59,222 nucleotides of DNA from Acidobacteriota bacterium. GTDB lineage: Bacteria; Acidobacteriota; Vicinamibacteria; Vicinamibacterales; UBA8438. The notes beneath the pieces were generated by a model, which saw only the letters and a program-made list of their open reading frames with translations, was not told where the DNA came from and did not search any database. Location of the stretch: NCBI GenBank assembly GCA_026708265.1, contig JAPOVI010000215.1, positions 1 through 59,222 of the forward strand, written 5' to 3'. The position numbers were made by a program, and so were the translations under genes. Below are positions 33,230 through 42,078 of this stretch, piece after piece; within the stretch, counting starts at the first letter, position 1, and every line of letters starts with the position of its first letter.

Positions 33230-35431
33230 ATGAGCCGTCGGTCCCGGCGAACAGTCATCGGGTACGCAGCGGTGGTTGCCTGCGTGGCGGTGCTGGCGGC
33301 GACCCTGGCCGCGGCCGGCCGGAGCGCCTTGCGGCAGGCGGAGCAGGACCGTACGCGCGGCCGGGATCTGGTGTTCGAGACGGCAGACCGGGAGACGTTG
33401 CAGCTCCCGACCGTTCCGCGCGGCTACGCGCTGGTGATCGGCGTCGGCGAGTACCGCAACCTCGACGCGTCGAGGCAACTGCTGTTCGCGCAGAGCGACG
33501 CCGAGGCGATGTACCGCGTCCTCATCAGCCACGAGGGCGGCGCGTTCCCGCCGGAGAACGTGCGGCTGCTGACCGGCGCGCGGGCCACGCTCGCCAACGT
33601 CCGGCAGGCCGTCGAGGAATGGTTGCCGTCGGTGGCGACCCCGGCCGATCGCGTCGTCGTCTACTTCGCCGGGCACGGCTTCGTCCAGAACGGCCGGGGA
33701 TACCTGGCCCCGACGGACGTCGATCCGCGGCGCCTCGAGGAGACGGCGTACTCCATGGCGGCGCTCGGAGACGTCATGGCGAACCGCGTGCAGGCCCACT
33801 GGAAGGTGCTGCTGACCGACGCGTGCCATTCCGGCAAGATCAACGCCGAGACGACGAACGAGGCGCTGGACCTGCAGTTCAGCCGCCTGCCGCACAGCTT
33901 CCTCACGCTGACCGCGACCCGGGAACGGGAGCAGAGTCATGAAGACCCCGACCTGTCGACCGGCTTCGGGTTCTTCACCTACTTCCTGACCCAGGCCTGG
34001 CGGGGCCACGCCGACAACGACCCGTGCGACGGGCGGATCACGGCCGACGAGGTCATCGAGTACGTGCGCACCAACGTGCGGCGGTATGCGCGCGACCGGC
34101 AGCTCTCGCAGACGCCGACGGCGCGCGGCGACTACGACCCGGCGATGCTGCTCGGCGTCGGCACGGTCTGTCTGGGGACGGTCGATCGCGAATCGCCGTC
34201 ACTTCTGGGCACGGCGGTTGTCGAAGCCAACATGGACGACGTGGACCTGTACATCGACGGCGACCTGGTGGGAACCGTTTCACGCGACCGGCCGCTGACG
34301 ATTCCCCGCCTGTCGTCGGGGCTGCACGAGTTCATGGGCGTGCGCGAAGGCTACGAGCCGGACACCAAGCAGATCATGATCCCGCCCGGCCAGGAGGTCA
34401 CGGTCACGCTCCGCATCCGCTACCCGCGGCGGATCCGGGAGGCGGCCCTGGAGCTGGGGGAGCGGGGCGAGCGCCTGCTGTTCACGCAGCGTTCCACGAT
34501 CAATCCGCTGAACATGCTGCCGGTGGCGCGGTCCCAGAGCATCGAGGATCTGGAGCGCGCGCGGGAGCTCTTCGAGGAGGCGTTGGCGGAGGATTCGGCA
34601 TACGGCAAGGCGGCGTACCACCTGGGCCAGGTTCACCAGCTTCTGGGCGACTACCGGGACAGCCAGGATGCGTATCGCCGGGCGCTGGAGATCGATCCGA
34701 GCGACGTGGACGCGCGCGTGCAGCTCGGAGCCGTGCTGCTGGAGTCGGGAGACCCGGACGCGGCCATTCGCGAGCTGACCGACGCGGCCCGACTGGACCC
34801 GACGGACGAGCTCCAGGCCATGGTGGCGCGGGCGTACTGGGACAAGGGGGTATGGGCGGACGCCGTGACCTGGGCGACGCAGGCGATAGCGCGGGACGCG
34901 TCGAACGCGCAGGCTCATCTGTGGAAGGCGGACGCCCTGCGGCAGATGGCGGCCGTCATGGAGCGGGGCGCCCAGCGGCAGGCCCTGTACCGGGAGGCGG
35001 GCGAAGACTACCGCGCCTTCTTGAATCTCACCAACTTCGAGTCGTCCCTCGGAGAGAGGCTGGCGTTTCACTTCATCGGCTTCGGCGTCGGTCGGCGGCG
35101 GCACGCCGACCGGGAGGACGCGTGGCGCAGCCTGCGCACGGCCGGGTATCTGGGCCTGTGCATCACCGAGCAACGAACCGCCAATCCCCTCCGGGCGCGC
35201 GAGTACTGCCGGCGGGCGGTCAACTACAGCGAGCACGATCCCATCGCCCACTTCCTGCTCGGCAACGTCAACCGGGACCTGTTCAACGTCTACCAGACGT
35301 GCGAGTACCTCTCGGCCGCCGCGCGCAGCTACAGCCGGATGCTCGAGCTGAACGAGCATCTCGTCGAAGCGGACAACGCGCGGAACTACCGCGAGCAGAT
35401 TACCGGCATCGCGCGGCAGCTCCGGTGTTGA
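33230..35431 (+). CDS. Membrane-anchored caspase-like protease with PEGA and TPR domains
   Basis: 733 residues. One N-terminal membrane helix (VIGYAAVVACVAVLAATLAA) is followed by a caspase/C14 domain. The catalytic dyad is His149 in YFAGHGF and Cys199 in LTDACHSG. A PEGA-like domain comes next (VDLYIDGDLVGTV, then LSSGLHEFMGVREGY), then tetratricopeptide repeats from about residue 430 (for example AYGKAAYHLGQVHQLLGDYR and DAYRRALEIDPSDVDARVQL). The caspase is a metacaspase-like peptidase and the TPRs should bind partners. The start has AGGAGG in front. It lies between the two Ig/PKD paralogs, 76 and 104 bases from them. The membrane helix puts the protease most likely in the periplasm. It may be cut or switched by the kinase, but that is inference. 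Confidence 0.92.
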   Translation: MSRRSRRTVIGYAAVVACVAVLAATLAAAGRSALRQAEQDRTRGRDLVFETADRETLQLPTVPRGYALVIGVGEYRNLDASRQLLFAQSDAEAMYRVLISHEGGAFPPENVRLLTGARATLANVRQAVEEWLPSVATPADRVVVYFAGHGFVQNGRGYLAPTDVDPRRLEETAYSMAALGDVMANRVQAHWKVLLTDACHSGKINAETTNEALDLQFSRLPHSFLTLTATREREQSHEDPDLSTGFGFFTYFLTQAWRGHADNDPCDGRITADEVIEYVRTNVRRYARDRQLSQTPTARGDYDPAMLLGVGTVCLGTVDRESPSLLGTAVVEANMDDVDLYIDGDLVGTVSRDRPLTIPRLSSGLHEFMGVREGYEPDTKQIMIPPGQEVTVTLRIRYPRRIREAALELGERGERLLFTQRSTINPLNMLPVARSQSIEDLERARELFEEALAEDSAYGKAAYHLGQVHQLLGDYRDSQDAYRRALEIDPSDVDARVQLGAVLLESGDPDAAIRELTDAARLDPTDELQAMVARAYWDKGVWADAVTWATQAIARDASNAQAHLWKADALRQMAAVMERGAQRQALYREAGEDYRAFLNLTNFESSLGERLAFHFIGFGVGRRRHADREDAWRSLRTAGYLGLCITEQRTANPLRAREYCRRAVNYSEHDPIAHFLLGNVNRDLFNVYQTCEYLSAAARSYSRMLELNEHLVEADNARNYREQITGIARQLRC

Positions 35432-35535
35432 CCGGCGGCGCCGCGAGCGCCCAGTCGGCGGGCACCGTGGCCGCGTGCCTCGGCCGCCCGGAAGGCACGC
35501 ACGGCGCGTGTCGTTGGTCGTGACGAAGGGAGGAG

Positions 35536-36810
35536 ATGGACGTGAGCAATCCGCGTCATGCCTTCGGAACGAGGCTGGTTGCCAACCCGATCCTCGGAGT
35601 CGTCCTGATAGTGAGCGGACTGTCCGTGCTCGGGACACCGTCCGCTGCGGCGGCCGGGCAGGGTGCCGACCTGCGCATCGTGGTGCTGGAGGGGGAGGAC
35701 AGCGTCAACATCATCGGCCAGGGAACCGCGGTGCCGACGGTCGTCGAGGTGCGGGACCGGAACGATCTCCCGGTCTCCGGCGCGTCGGTGCTGTTCCTAC
35801 TCGTTGAGGGGGGTACGGCGACGCTGAACGCGGGGCTGTCGCAGGTGGCGGTGACGACGAACGTGTTGGGACAGGCGGCGGTGACGGTGAACCCCTTGGC
35901 GAGCGGGGCGGTGCAACTGCAAGTGAGCGCCGCGTTTCAGGGGCAGACGGCGACGGCGGCGATCGTGCAGACCAACGTGGCCACGGCGACCGCGGCGGGC
36001 GGAGCCGCGGGTGGCGCGGCAGGAACAACCGGTGCGGGTGGCGGCACGGGAGGCGGCGCGGGTGGCGCAACGGGGGCGGCCGCGGGCGGCGCGGGCGGTG
36101 GGCTGGGGACAGGTGGCATCGTCGGCGTCGTGGCGGGGAGCGTAGGAGCTGCGGTGGCCGGTGCGGCCGTGGCTCGGGAAGCCGATCCGGCCCCGCCGGT
36201 GGCCGTCTTGCGGGTCACGCCGAACGGGGTGGGCATGGCGGGGCTGACGGAGTATCGCTTCGACGGCAGCGGATCGTCGGATCCGAACGATGACACGCTC
36301 ACGTACGCTTGGGATTTCGGCGACGGCAGCCGCGGGTCGGGTGTGACGGCGACGCACGTCTATCGGGCGCCGGGTACGTACGAGGTTGCGTTGACGGTAA
36401 GCGACGGCGTGGAGCGGGTGACGCGTCGCGGTTCGGTGGAAGTTGGCCCTGACCTGAGAGGACGGTTCGTGGGACATTGGCAGTTTGCGAATAGCGACTG
36501 CCTGTTGGACCTTACCGAGATCTTTGACCTGCGGCAGGCCGCGGCATCGATCGATGGCACGTACACCTACGTCGCCACACCACGGACGAGTTCGGACCGC
36601 TGCGGGCCGCACGAGTTCTACTTCTCCGTCAATGGGAGCATCGACAGTGCCGGTGACTTCGTGTGCCCGTGCGACATCCGGTTGGACTGGCGACTCACAG
36701 GCTATAGCAACGGGCCGCCCGATGGTGATTGGGTTCGAGATCTGCGCGGCGTCGTTTCTGCGGCGGCGCGCAGTATCGACTTCGGTTTCGTTATCGTCCA
36801 TCGACAATGA
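35536..36810 (+). CDS. Secreted Ig-like/PKD protein, copy 2
   Basis: 424 residues. The signal peptide (GVVLIVSGLSVLGTPSAAAA) is followed by an Ig-like domain that differs from copy 1 at only 5 of 109 residues, a Gly/Ala-rich linker with the same zipper-like hydrophobic run, a PKD domain (LTYAWDFGDG) and a C-terminal domain that is clearly homologous but more diverged. Shared C-terminal marks are GRFVG.W, FDLRQ/LDLRQ, RC.P and DFVCPCDI. ATG at 35536 has a GGGAGGAG ribosome site. Despite near-identical Ig protein text, most codons there differ at third positions, so the Ig domain is under strong constraint. It is followed directly by a decayed third copy and then the TolC gene. Confidence 0.85.
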   Translation: MDVSNPRHAFGTRLVANPILGVVLIVSGLSVLGTPSAAAAGQGADLRIVVLEGEDSVNIIGQGTAVPTVVEVRDRNDLPVSGASVLFLLVEGGTATLNAGLSQVAVTTNVLGQAAVTVNPLASGAVQLQVSAAFQGQTATAAIVQTNVATATAAGGAAGGAAGTTGAGGGTGGGAGGATGAAAGGAGGGLGTGGIVGVVAGSVGAAVAGAAVAREADPAPPVAVLRVTPNGVGMAGLTEYRFDGSGSSDPNDDTLTYAWDFGDGSRGSGVTATHVYRAPGTYEVALTVSDGVERVTRRGSVEVGPDLRGRFVGHWQFANSDCLLDLTEIFDLRQAAASIDGTYTYVATPRTSSDRCGPHEFYFSVNGSIDSAGDFVCPCDIRLDWRLTGYSNGPPDGDWVRDLRGVVSAAARSIDFGFVIVHRQ

Positions 36811-36993
36811 CGACTGCGGTGCGCTGCAGACCTGTCCTGGCCGCAGCGAGTCGTCTCGCCCCTGCTTGCGGAGGAACCGTAAGGCGAGGACAGCATCAAC
36901 GTCATCGGCCAGGGAACGGCGGTTCCGACCGTCGTCGAGGTGCGGGACCGGAACACCTGCCGCTAGCGGCTCGTCGGTTCCAGTGCCGATGAA
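36807..36993 (+). pseudogene. Truncated third Ig-domain paralog
   Basis: An ATG at 36807 overlaps the stop of copy 2 (ATGA). A short leader-like run (VLAAASRLAPACGG) follows, then the frame shifts. At 36883-36954 the text GEDSINVIGQGTAVPTVVEV, then RDRN, matches the start of the Ig domain of both copies. It ends at a stop (TAG, 36964-36966) caused by a lost base after the RDRN codons. Fragments in the next frame (ASGSSVPV) still resemble the following VSGASV. No PKD or C-terminal part remains. This is a clear remnant of an ancestral tandem array. Confidence 0.75.
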
Positions 36994-37035
36994 GAGGCCG
37001 GGACGGTGCGTGAACAGGGTTGTCAGGGAGGCGGG

Positions 37036-38445
37036 ATGAGAACTCAGCGGTGCGGAAGGATGCCGATGCTGTTGTGCCTGGCCGTGCTGCTGGGAGGAAG
37101 CGGCGTCAGCGCCCAGGAAGGCGCGCCGTTTCTGACCCTGCACGAGGCGGTCCTGGTCGCCCTGGCGGAGAACGACCGGATGCTGACGTCGCGGGAGAGC
37201 ATCGAGCAGGCGGAGCTCGGCCGGACGGTGGCGGAATCGGCGTTCGGCATCCGGATCACGCCCAACGTGCTGGGGTCGTTCGGGCAGTCCGACGTGCGGA
37301 ACCAGACCTACGGGGTCGGGGCGTCGAAGCGGTTCACGACGGGGACGGAAGTCCGCATGGATGTGGGGGCATCCACCTTCCGCAACCAGATCGGGAGCTT
37401 CTACGCGGCAGACACCACGATCCTGCTGAGGCAGTCCCTGCTGCGGGGCTTCGGGCCGACGGTGGGTCGGCGGCAGATCGAGCGCTCCGAGTACCAGATC
37501 GCGGGCGCGGAGCGCCAGCACGGGATCGCCGAGCAGCAGCTCGCCCTGGAGGTGGCGGGAGCCTACTACCGGCTGATCGCGCAACGAGAGCTGGCGGCGG
37601 TGGCCCGGACGGCACTGGAGAACGCAGGACAGTTGCTCGCCGCATCGGAGGCGAAGCTGCGGGCGAACCTGGTGTCGCAGCTCGACGTGTTCCGGGCGCG
37701 GCAGCTCCTGGCCGAGGCGGAGGGCCGAGTCTTCGACGTCGACGGCGCGGTCGAGGACCTGAAGGATCAGCTGCGGTTCCTGATGAACCGGGACGTGGAC
37801 TACGACTTCCGCGTGGCCCCCGAGATCGACGGGCGCGTCGACGCGGTGGCGGCGGGTGACGCGGTTGCGACCGCGCTGAGGAACCGCGTCGAGTTGCGGG
37901 AGGCGGACGCCGTGGTGGCGGAAGCCGAGCGCGACGTCGGCTACGCGCGCCACCAGCTCCTCCCGCAGGTGGACGTCAGCTTGGCGTTGACGAGGCGGGA
38001 GACGGCGGACGCGCTGCGGAACGCGTTCGGGGTGGACCGGTTCGAGCCCGTGACGTTCTTCTCGGTGTCGACGCCGCTGGACCGGACGGCGGAGCTCGCG
38101 GGTGTCCGGACGGCGATGATGGAACGCGACCGTCGGATCCGGGCGCGCGACACGCTGCGGCGCCGCATCGCGCAGGAGGTCCGCCGCGCCGTGCGCCTGC
38201 AACAGCGGCTCGCGAATCGGCTGGAGAGCGCGGAGGTGAGCGTGGACTTCGCGGAACGGGAGGTGGAGCTGGCGAACCTCCGCTTCCAGCGCGGGCTGTC
38301 GAACAACCTCGACGTGGTCAACGCGCAGGCGGCGCTGCTCAACGCGACCACGCGTCGGCTGGGCGTGCTGGCGGATCTGGCCCTCTCCCGGCTGACGCTC
38401 CGCGCAACGCTGGGGACGCTCGACGCGCGGCGGGACGTGCGGTAG
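37036..38445 (+). CDS. TolC-like outer-membrane efflux protein
   Basis: 469 residues. MRTQRCGRMPMLLCLAVLLG is a signal peptide (end near SAQEG). Two helical OEP repeats follow: LTLHEAVLVALAENDRMLTS starts the first and ADAVVAEAERDVGYARHQLL the second. It forms the outer-membrane tunnel for the adaptor and permease encoded next (8 and 2 bases apart), so the three are one transcription unit. In the family such trios export peptides, lipids or other molecules. Its start has AGGGAGG a few bases upstream. It could also be used by the ABC exporters of the peptide locus about 8 kb away, but no sequence evidence links them. Confidence 0.9.
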   Translation: MRTQRCGRMPMLLCLAVLLGGSGVSAQEGAPFLTLHEAVLVALAENDRMLTSRESIEQAELGRTVAESAFGIRITPNVLGSFGQSDVRNQTYGVGASKRFTTGTEVRMDVGASTFRNQIGSFYAADTTILLRQSLLRGFGPTVGRRQIERSEYQIAGAERQHGIAEQQLALEVAGAYYRLIAQRELAAVARTALENAGQLLAASEAKLRANLVSQLDVFRARQLLAEAEGRVFDVDGAVEDLKDQLRFLMNRDVDYDFRVAPEIDGRVDAVAAGDAVATALRNRVELREADAVVAEAERDVGYARHQLLPQVDVSLALTRRETADALRNAFGVDRFEPVTFFSVSTPLDRTAELAGVRTAMMERDRRIRARDTLRRRIAQEVRRAVRLQQRLANRLESAEVSVDFAEREVELANLRFQRGLSNNLDVVNAQAALLNATTRRLGVLADLALSRLTLRATLGTLDARRDVR

Positions 38446-38453
38446 GAGCAGGC

Positions 38454-39866
38454 ATGCCACGGGTCGGGAAGCGGACGGTCGGCATAGGGGTTCTGGTGGC
38501 CGTCTGCGTGGGCGGGCTGCTGGCCGTGCGACGCGCGCCGACGGACGGGGCGGCACTGGCGTGGACGGTGGACCGCGGCGATGTCGTCGCCGACCTGGTG
38601 GCGCCGGGGACGCTGCGCGCGGCCCGGTCCACGACCTACCGGTCGCCGGCGAACGGCCGGGAGCTGGAGGTCGTCCATCTCGCGCCGGAGGGATTGCGCG
38701 TGGTGGCCGGCGACCTGATTGCGCGCCTGGAGACCCGCGACCTGGAGGCCGACCTGCAGCAGGCGCGCGACAGCGTGCACGATGTCGAGTTCGCGCGGCA
38801 GGTGGCGGACCTCGAGCTGCTCGAGGCGACCGCGGCCCACCAGTCGGCGGTGGACGGCGAGGGGGCACTGACCCTGGAGGAGACCCGGACGAACCTCGGT
38901 CTCACGGAAAGGAGGGTGACTCGCCTGCGCCGGGAGGTGGCCAACCTCGAGCCGCTGCTCGAGCGGGGGTTCATCACCGGCGACGAGCTGGAGCGCTCCC
39001 GGGTGGAGCTGGAGGCCGCGGAGGCGGACCTCACCATGGCCCGCCGCCGGGCGCGCCTGCTGGTCGAGCAGACGGACCCGCTGAATCGCCGCCGGACCGA
39101 GCTGCAGTTGGCCCAGAAGCGCGCGCAGCGGGACGGCGTCAACCGGCGGCTCAGCGCGGCGCGGCGGCGGGTGGCGCAGATCGGCGCCCTCATCGAACGC
39201 TCCAGCATCCAGGCTGCGAACCCCGGGCTGGTCGTCTACGAGGAGTTCATGGCGTCCTCGCCTCGCCGAAAGGTCCGGCTCGGTGACCGGGTGACGCCGA
39301 GCCAGGGCATCGTGCGGGTCGTGGACGTGGATCGCATGCTGGTGGACACCTCCGTGCCGGAACGTTCGGTGCATCGCGTGCGGCCGGACCAACCGGCGAC
39401 GGTGCGCCTCGAAGCGTTCCCGGACCTGAAGCTCTCGGGCCGGGTGGCGACCATCGGCGTCCTGGCGCGCACGACGCGCGAGCAGATGGCCGAGATCAAG
39501 CGGTTCGATGTGACGGTGGAGCTCGATCCGACCGATGCGGAGCTGCGGCCGGAGATGACCGCGCGCGTCGACATCCGGGTGGGAGCGCGGCGGGACGTCG
39601 TGCGGCTGCCGGTCAATGCGCTGTTCGAGCACGAGGGCCTCACCCTGGTCAACGTATGGAACGGCGGGCGGCCCGAGGCGCGGCAGGTAGAGATTGGTGA
39701 ACAGAACCAGCGGTTCGTGGAAGTGGTGGCGGGCATCGACGAGGGCGAGCGCGTGATGCTCGTGGGAGAGCCGGCGCCCGGCGACGCCTCGGCTGCGGCA
39801 GGCGCGCCGACGGCCGCCTCGGGCCGGCGCGGACCGCGTCCGATGCCGGCGCTGCCGCGGAGGTAG
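38454..39866 (+). CDS. HlyD-family periplasmic adaptor protein
   Basis: 470 residues. One N-terminal membrane helix (VGIGVLVAVCVGGLLAV) is followed by a lipoyl-like half (SPANGRELEVVHLAPEGLRV), long coiled-coil helices (about 90-250) and a second lipoyl half and barrel (ASSPRRKVRLGDRVTPSQGI). The C-terminus is Ala/Pro/Arg-rich. It bridges the inner-membrane permease and TolC channel. It is placed between them, 8 bases from tolC and 2 bases from the permease, so expression should be coordinated. The coiled coil is longer than in many MacA-type adaptors. Confidence 0.9.
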   Translation: MPRVGKRTVGIGVLVAVCVGGLLAVRRAPTDGAALAWTVDRGDVVADLVAPGTLRAARSTTYRSPANGRELEVVHLAPEGLRVVAGDLIARLETRDLEADLQQARDSVHDVEFARQVADLELLEATAAHQSAVDGEGALTLEETRTNLGLTERRVTRLRREVANLEPLLERGFITGDELERSRVELEAAEADLTMARRRARLLVEQTDPLNRRRTELQLAQKRAQRDGVNRRLSAARRRVAQIGALIERSSIQAANPGLVVYEEFMASSPRRKVRLGDRVTPSQGIVRVVDVDRMLVDTSVPERSVHRVRPDQPATVRLEAFPDLKLSGRVATIGVLARTTREQMAEIKRFDVTVELDPTDAELRPEMTARVDIRVGARRDVVRLPVNALFEHEGLTLVNVWNGGRPEARQVEIGEQNQRFVEVVAGIDEGERVMLVGEPAPGDASAAAGAPTAASGRRGPRPMPALPRR

Positions 39867-39868
39867 CG

Positions 39869-41086
39869 ATGGCGGTCCGGGACCGGTACGCGGAGGTGTT
39901 CCGCATCAGCCTGGAGGCGCTGGGCCGGTACCGGCTGCGAACGGCGCTGAGCACGCTGGGCATCGTGCTCGGGATTGCCGCCGTCATCGCCATGTTGTCG
40001 GTCGGCGAGGGTGCGCGGCGAGAGGTGTTGCAGCAGGTCGAGCAGCTCGGGCTCGACAACGTCATCGTGCGAACCCGGGGCTTCGGCGGAGACACCGGAC
40101 TCCGCGCGGAGGATGCGGCTCTGCTGCGTGACCTGTTGCCGCGCGTCGTGGCCGTGAGCCCGCTGGTCGAGCGGCGCGTCGTCGCATCGGGGCCGCTGTC
40201 CAGCCGGCGCGCGTCCGGGCTCGGGGTCACGCCGGCGTACGGCGCGATTCTGGAGCTGGACGTCGACGTCGGACGATTCCTGGCGCCGCTCGACGGGCGC
40301 GCCACCGGTCCGGTGTGCGTGCTCGGGGCCCGTCTGCGCAGCGCGCTGTTCGGATACCGGGACCCGGTCGGGGCGCGAGTTCGGATCGACCGCGAATGGT
40401 GCGAGGTCATCGGCGTCCTCGCCCCGCGCTCGACCGGGGGGCGGGCCGGACGGACGGCCGCGGCTCGGGATCTCGACGAGGTCGTGATCATGCCGATCGG
40501 CAGCACCCTCCCGGTGAGCCCGTCCGTCGCGCCGGGGCAGCGGGTCGACGAGGTGTGGATTCAGGTGGCGGGCGGAGACGACGTCCCGTCCGTCGCGGGA
40601 TCGGTAGCGCGGACCCTGGCCCGCGCCCACGGCGCAGCGCGCGAGATCGACGTCGTCGTCCCGCGCGATCTCCTGAACCAGCGCGTGCGCACCCAGCGGA
40701 CCTTCAACGTGGTGGTCGGCAGCGTCGCCGTGCTGTCCCTGCTGGTCGGGGGCATCGGCATCATGAACACCATGCTCACCTCGGTACTGGAGCGAACGCA
40801 GGAGATAGGGCTGCGCCGTGTCGTCGGAGCGACGGGTCGCGACATCGGCGTGCAGTTCCTCACCGAGAGCCTGATGGTGACGATGACGGGCGGGATGGTC
40901 GGCGTCGCCGTGGGCGTCGTGACGTCCTACGCCATCACCGCCTATGCGGCCTGGAGTACGAGCATCTCGACCTCTGCCGTGGTGCTGGCCTTCGGCGTCT
41001 CCGCCGTCGTCGGGATGGCGTTCGGAATCTACCCGGCGCTGCGGGCCGCCGGGCTGCAGCCCGTCGACGCCGTGCGGTACGAATAG
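39869..41086 (+). CDS. MacB/FtsX-type ABC permease without its own ATPase
   Basis: 405 residues. TM1 (LSTLGIVLGIAAVIAMLSVG) is preceded by the usual amphipathic RYRLRTALS segment. A ~200-residue periplasmic MacB domain follows, then three more helices with the FtsX pattern, including GIGIMNTMLTSVLERTQEIG and LRRVVGATGRDI. MacB-type permeases need a partner ATPase. In single-gene MacB the ATPase is fused at the N-terminus; here it is absent from this protein and no adjacent ATPase gene is found. Either the ATPase lies elsewhere or the operon has been shortened. It ends a three-gene unit with the channel and adaptor. Confidence 0.88.
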   Translation: MAVRDRYAEVFRISLEALGRYRLRTALSTLGIVLGIAAVIAMLSVGEGARREVLQQVEQLGLDNVIVRTRGFGGDTGLRAEDAALLRDLLPRVVAVSPLVERRVVASGPLSSRRASGLGVTPAYGAILELDVDVGRFLAPLDGRATGPVCVLGARLRSALFGYRDPVGARVRIDREWCEVIGVLAPRSTGGRAGRTAAARDLDEVVIMPIGSTLPVSPSVAPGQRVDEVWIQVAGGDDVPSVAGSVARTLARAHGAAREIDVVVPRDLLNQRVRTQRTFNVVVGSVAVLSLLVGGIGIMNTMLTSVLERTQEIGLRRVVGATGRDIGVQFLTESLMVTMTGGMVGVAVGVVTSYAITAYAAWSTSISTSAVVLAFGVSAVVGMAFGIYPALRAAGLQPVDAVRYE

Positions 41087-41133
41087 CAGCCGCGGCCGGC
41101 CGCCGCGCCGACCGCCCGTGCCGCGGTTGGCGC

Positions 41134-41173
41134 CGGCGACCCCGCCCGCTCCAGGCCCCTGACGGTCGCCGGA
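41134..41173. terminator. Possible terminator stem between convergent genes
   Basis: CCGGCGACC at 41134-41142 pairs with GGTCGCCGG at 41165-41173, a 9-base perfect stem with a 22-base loop. It lies between the plus-strand permease (ends 41086) and the minus-strand oxygenase (ends 41179). There is no T-run, so it is a weak call. Confidence 0.35.
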
Positions 41174-41178
41174 AGGGA

Positions 41179-42078
41179 TCAGCTCCGCGACGACACGACC
41201 CGGACCGGTCTGCGCTGCGTCACATAAGGAAATCCGTCGTTGAACCCGGCGAGCTCCCGGAACAACTCGGGATTGCGGCAGTCGTCGGCGAGGCGGCGAT
41301 CCAGAGAGTGGCGCAGGTCCTCCTGGGCAGTGACCATGACGTGCCGATAGAGGTTCGTCACGGACAACCTCAATCCGGGGACCGTCCTCGGATACGCACC
41401 GTGCCAGGTCGCCCCATGAAACACGATCAGGCTTCCCGCTTCCGCTTCGACGGGCACCGCCTCGCGGGCTGCCTTGGCACCGTCGGGCCTGCCGTCGCGC
41501 CGGTGAGAACCGGGGACGTAGGCGAGGGCCCCGCCCGCCCGCGTGTAGTCCGTGAGACACCACGTCGCGTTCGCGACGAACGCCGTCTGGCCCCAGGGTT
41601 GGGGGACCGCGGTCTGATCGGCATGCAATCCGAGCGTCGAGCCGTATCCGTACTCGTCCCGCCACTTGACGAAGCACTGGTGGTTCGAGAAGCGCGTTCG
41701 CGCCTCCCCGATCAGATGCCGCGCCAGCGCTACGGCGGCGGGATGCACGGCGAGGTCGCGAAACGCCCGGTGATAGCCAGCGAGTTGTTGAACGACGACC
41801 TGGTTCGGCCTATTCCCGGTACGAACGACGATGTTCACCGGCTCCGCGTCCGGGTGGTACTCGAGTGCGGCATCCGGTCCGCGTTCCACCGTGAATCCGC
41901 AGCCGATGAACGCCGTCGTCCGCCGCAACACCAATTCCGACATGCTGCGAACCCACTGCGCCGACGCGCCCGTAACCTCCGGCGGCACCACGCACAGGCC
42001 GCTCGTTGCCAGCTCCGCCACGTGGGAGCTCAGTCCCAAGTTCTCCAGCTCCGGGCTCAACTCACCGTGACCACTCAT
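41179..42078 (-). CDS. Phytanoyl-CoA dioxygenase-like Fe(II)/2-oxoglutarate oxygenase
   Basis: 299 residues. The 2-His-1-carboxylate metal site is H152-x-D154 in LHADQT and H226 in TWHGAYPRT; R237 in PGLRLSV should bind 2-oxoglutarate. The middle also holds GGALAYVPGSHRRDG, typical of PhyH enzymes that hydroxylate secondary metabolites. It has no signal peptide and is cytoplasmic. It is the first gene past the efflux trio, transcribed towards it, and diverges from the gene pair at 42482. With a JmjC oxygenase in the same locus, it may hydroxylate the NHLP peptide or another small molecule. Which substrate it takes cannot be told from the sequence. Confidence 0.85.
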   Translation of the reverse strand: MSGHGELSPELENLGLSSHVAELATSGLCVVPPEVTGASAQWVRSMSELVLRRTTAFIGCGFTVERGPDAALEYHPDAEPVNIVVRTGNRPNQVVVQQLAGYHRAFRDLAVHPAAVALARHLIGEARTRFSNHQCFVKWRDEYGYGSTLGLHADQTAVPQPWGQTAFVANATWCLTDYTRAGGALAYVPGSHRRDGRPDGAKAAREAVPVEAEAGSLIVFHGATWHGAYPRTVPGLRLSVTNLYRHVMVTAQEDLRHSLDRRLADDCRNPELFRELAGFNDGFPYVTQRRPVRVVSSRS

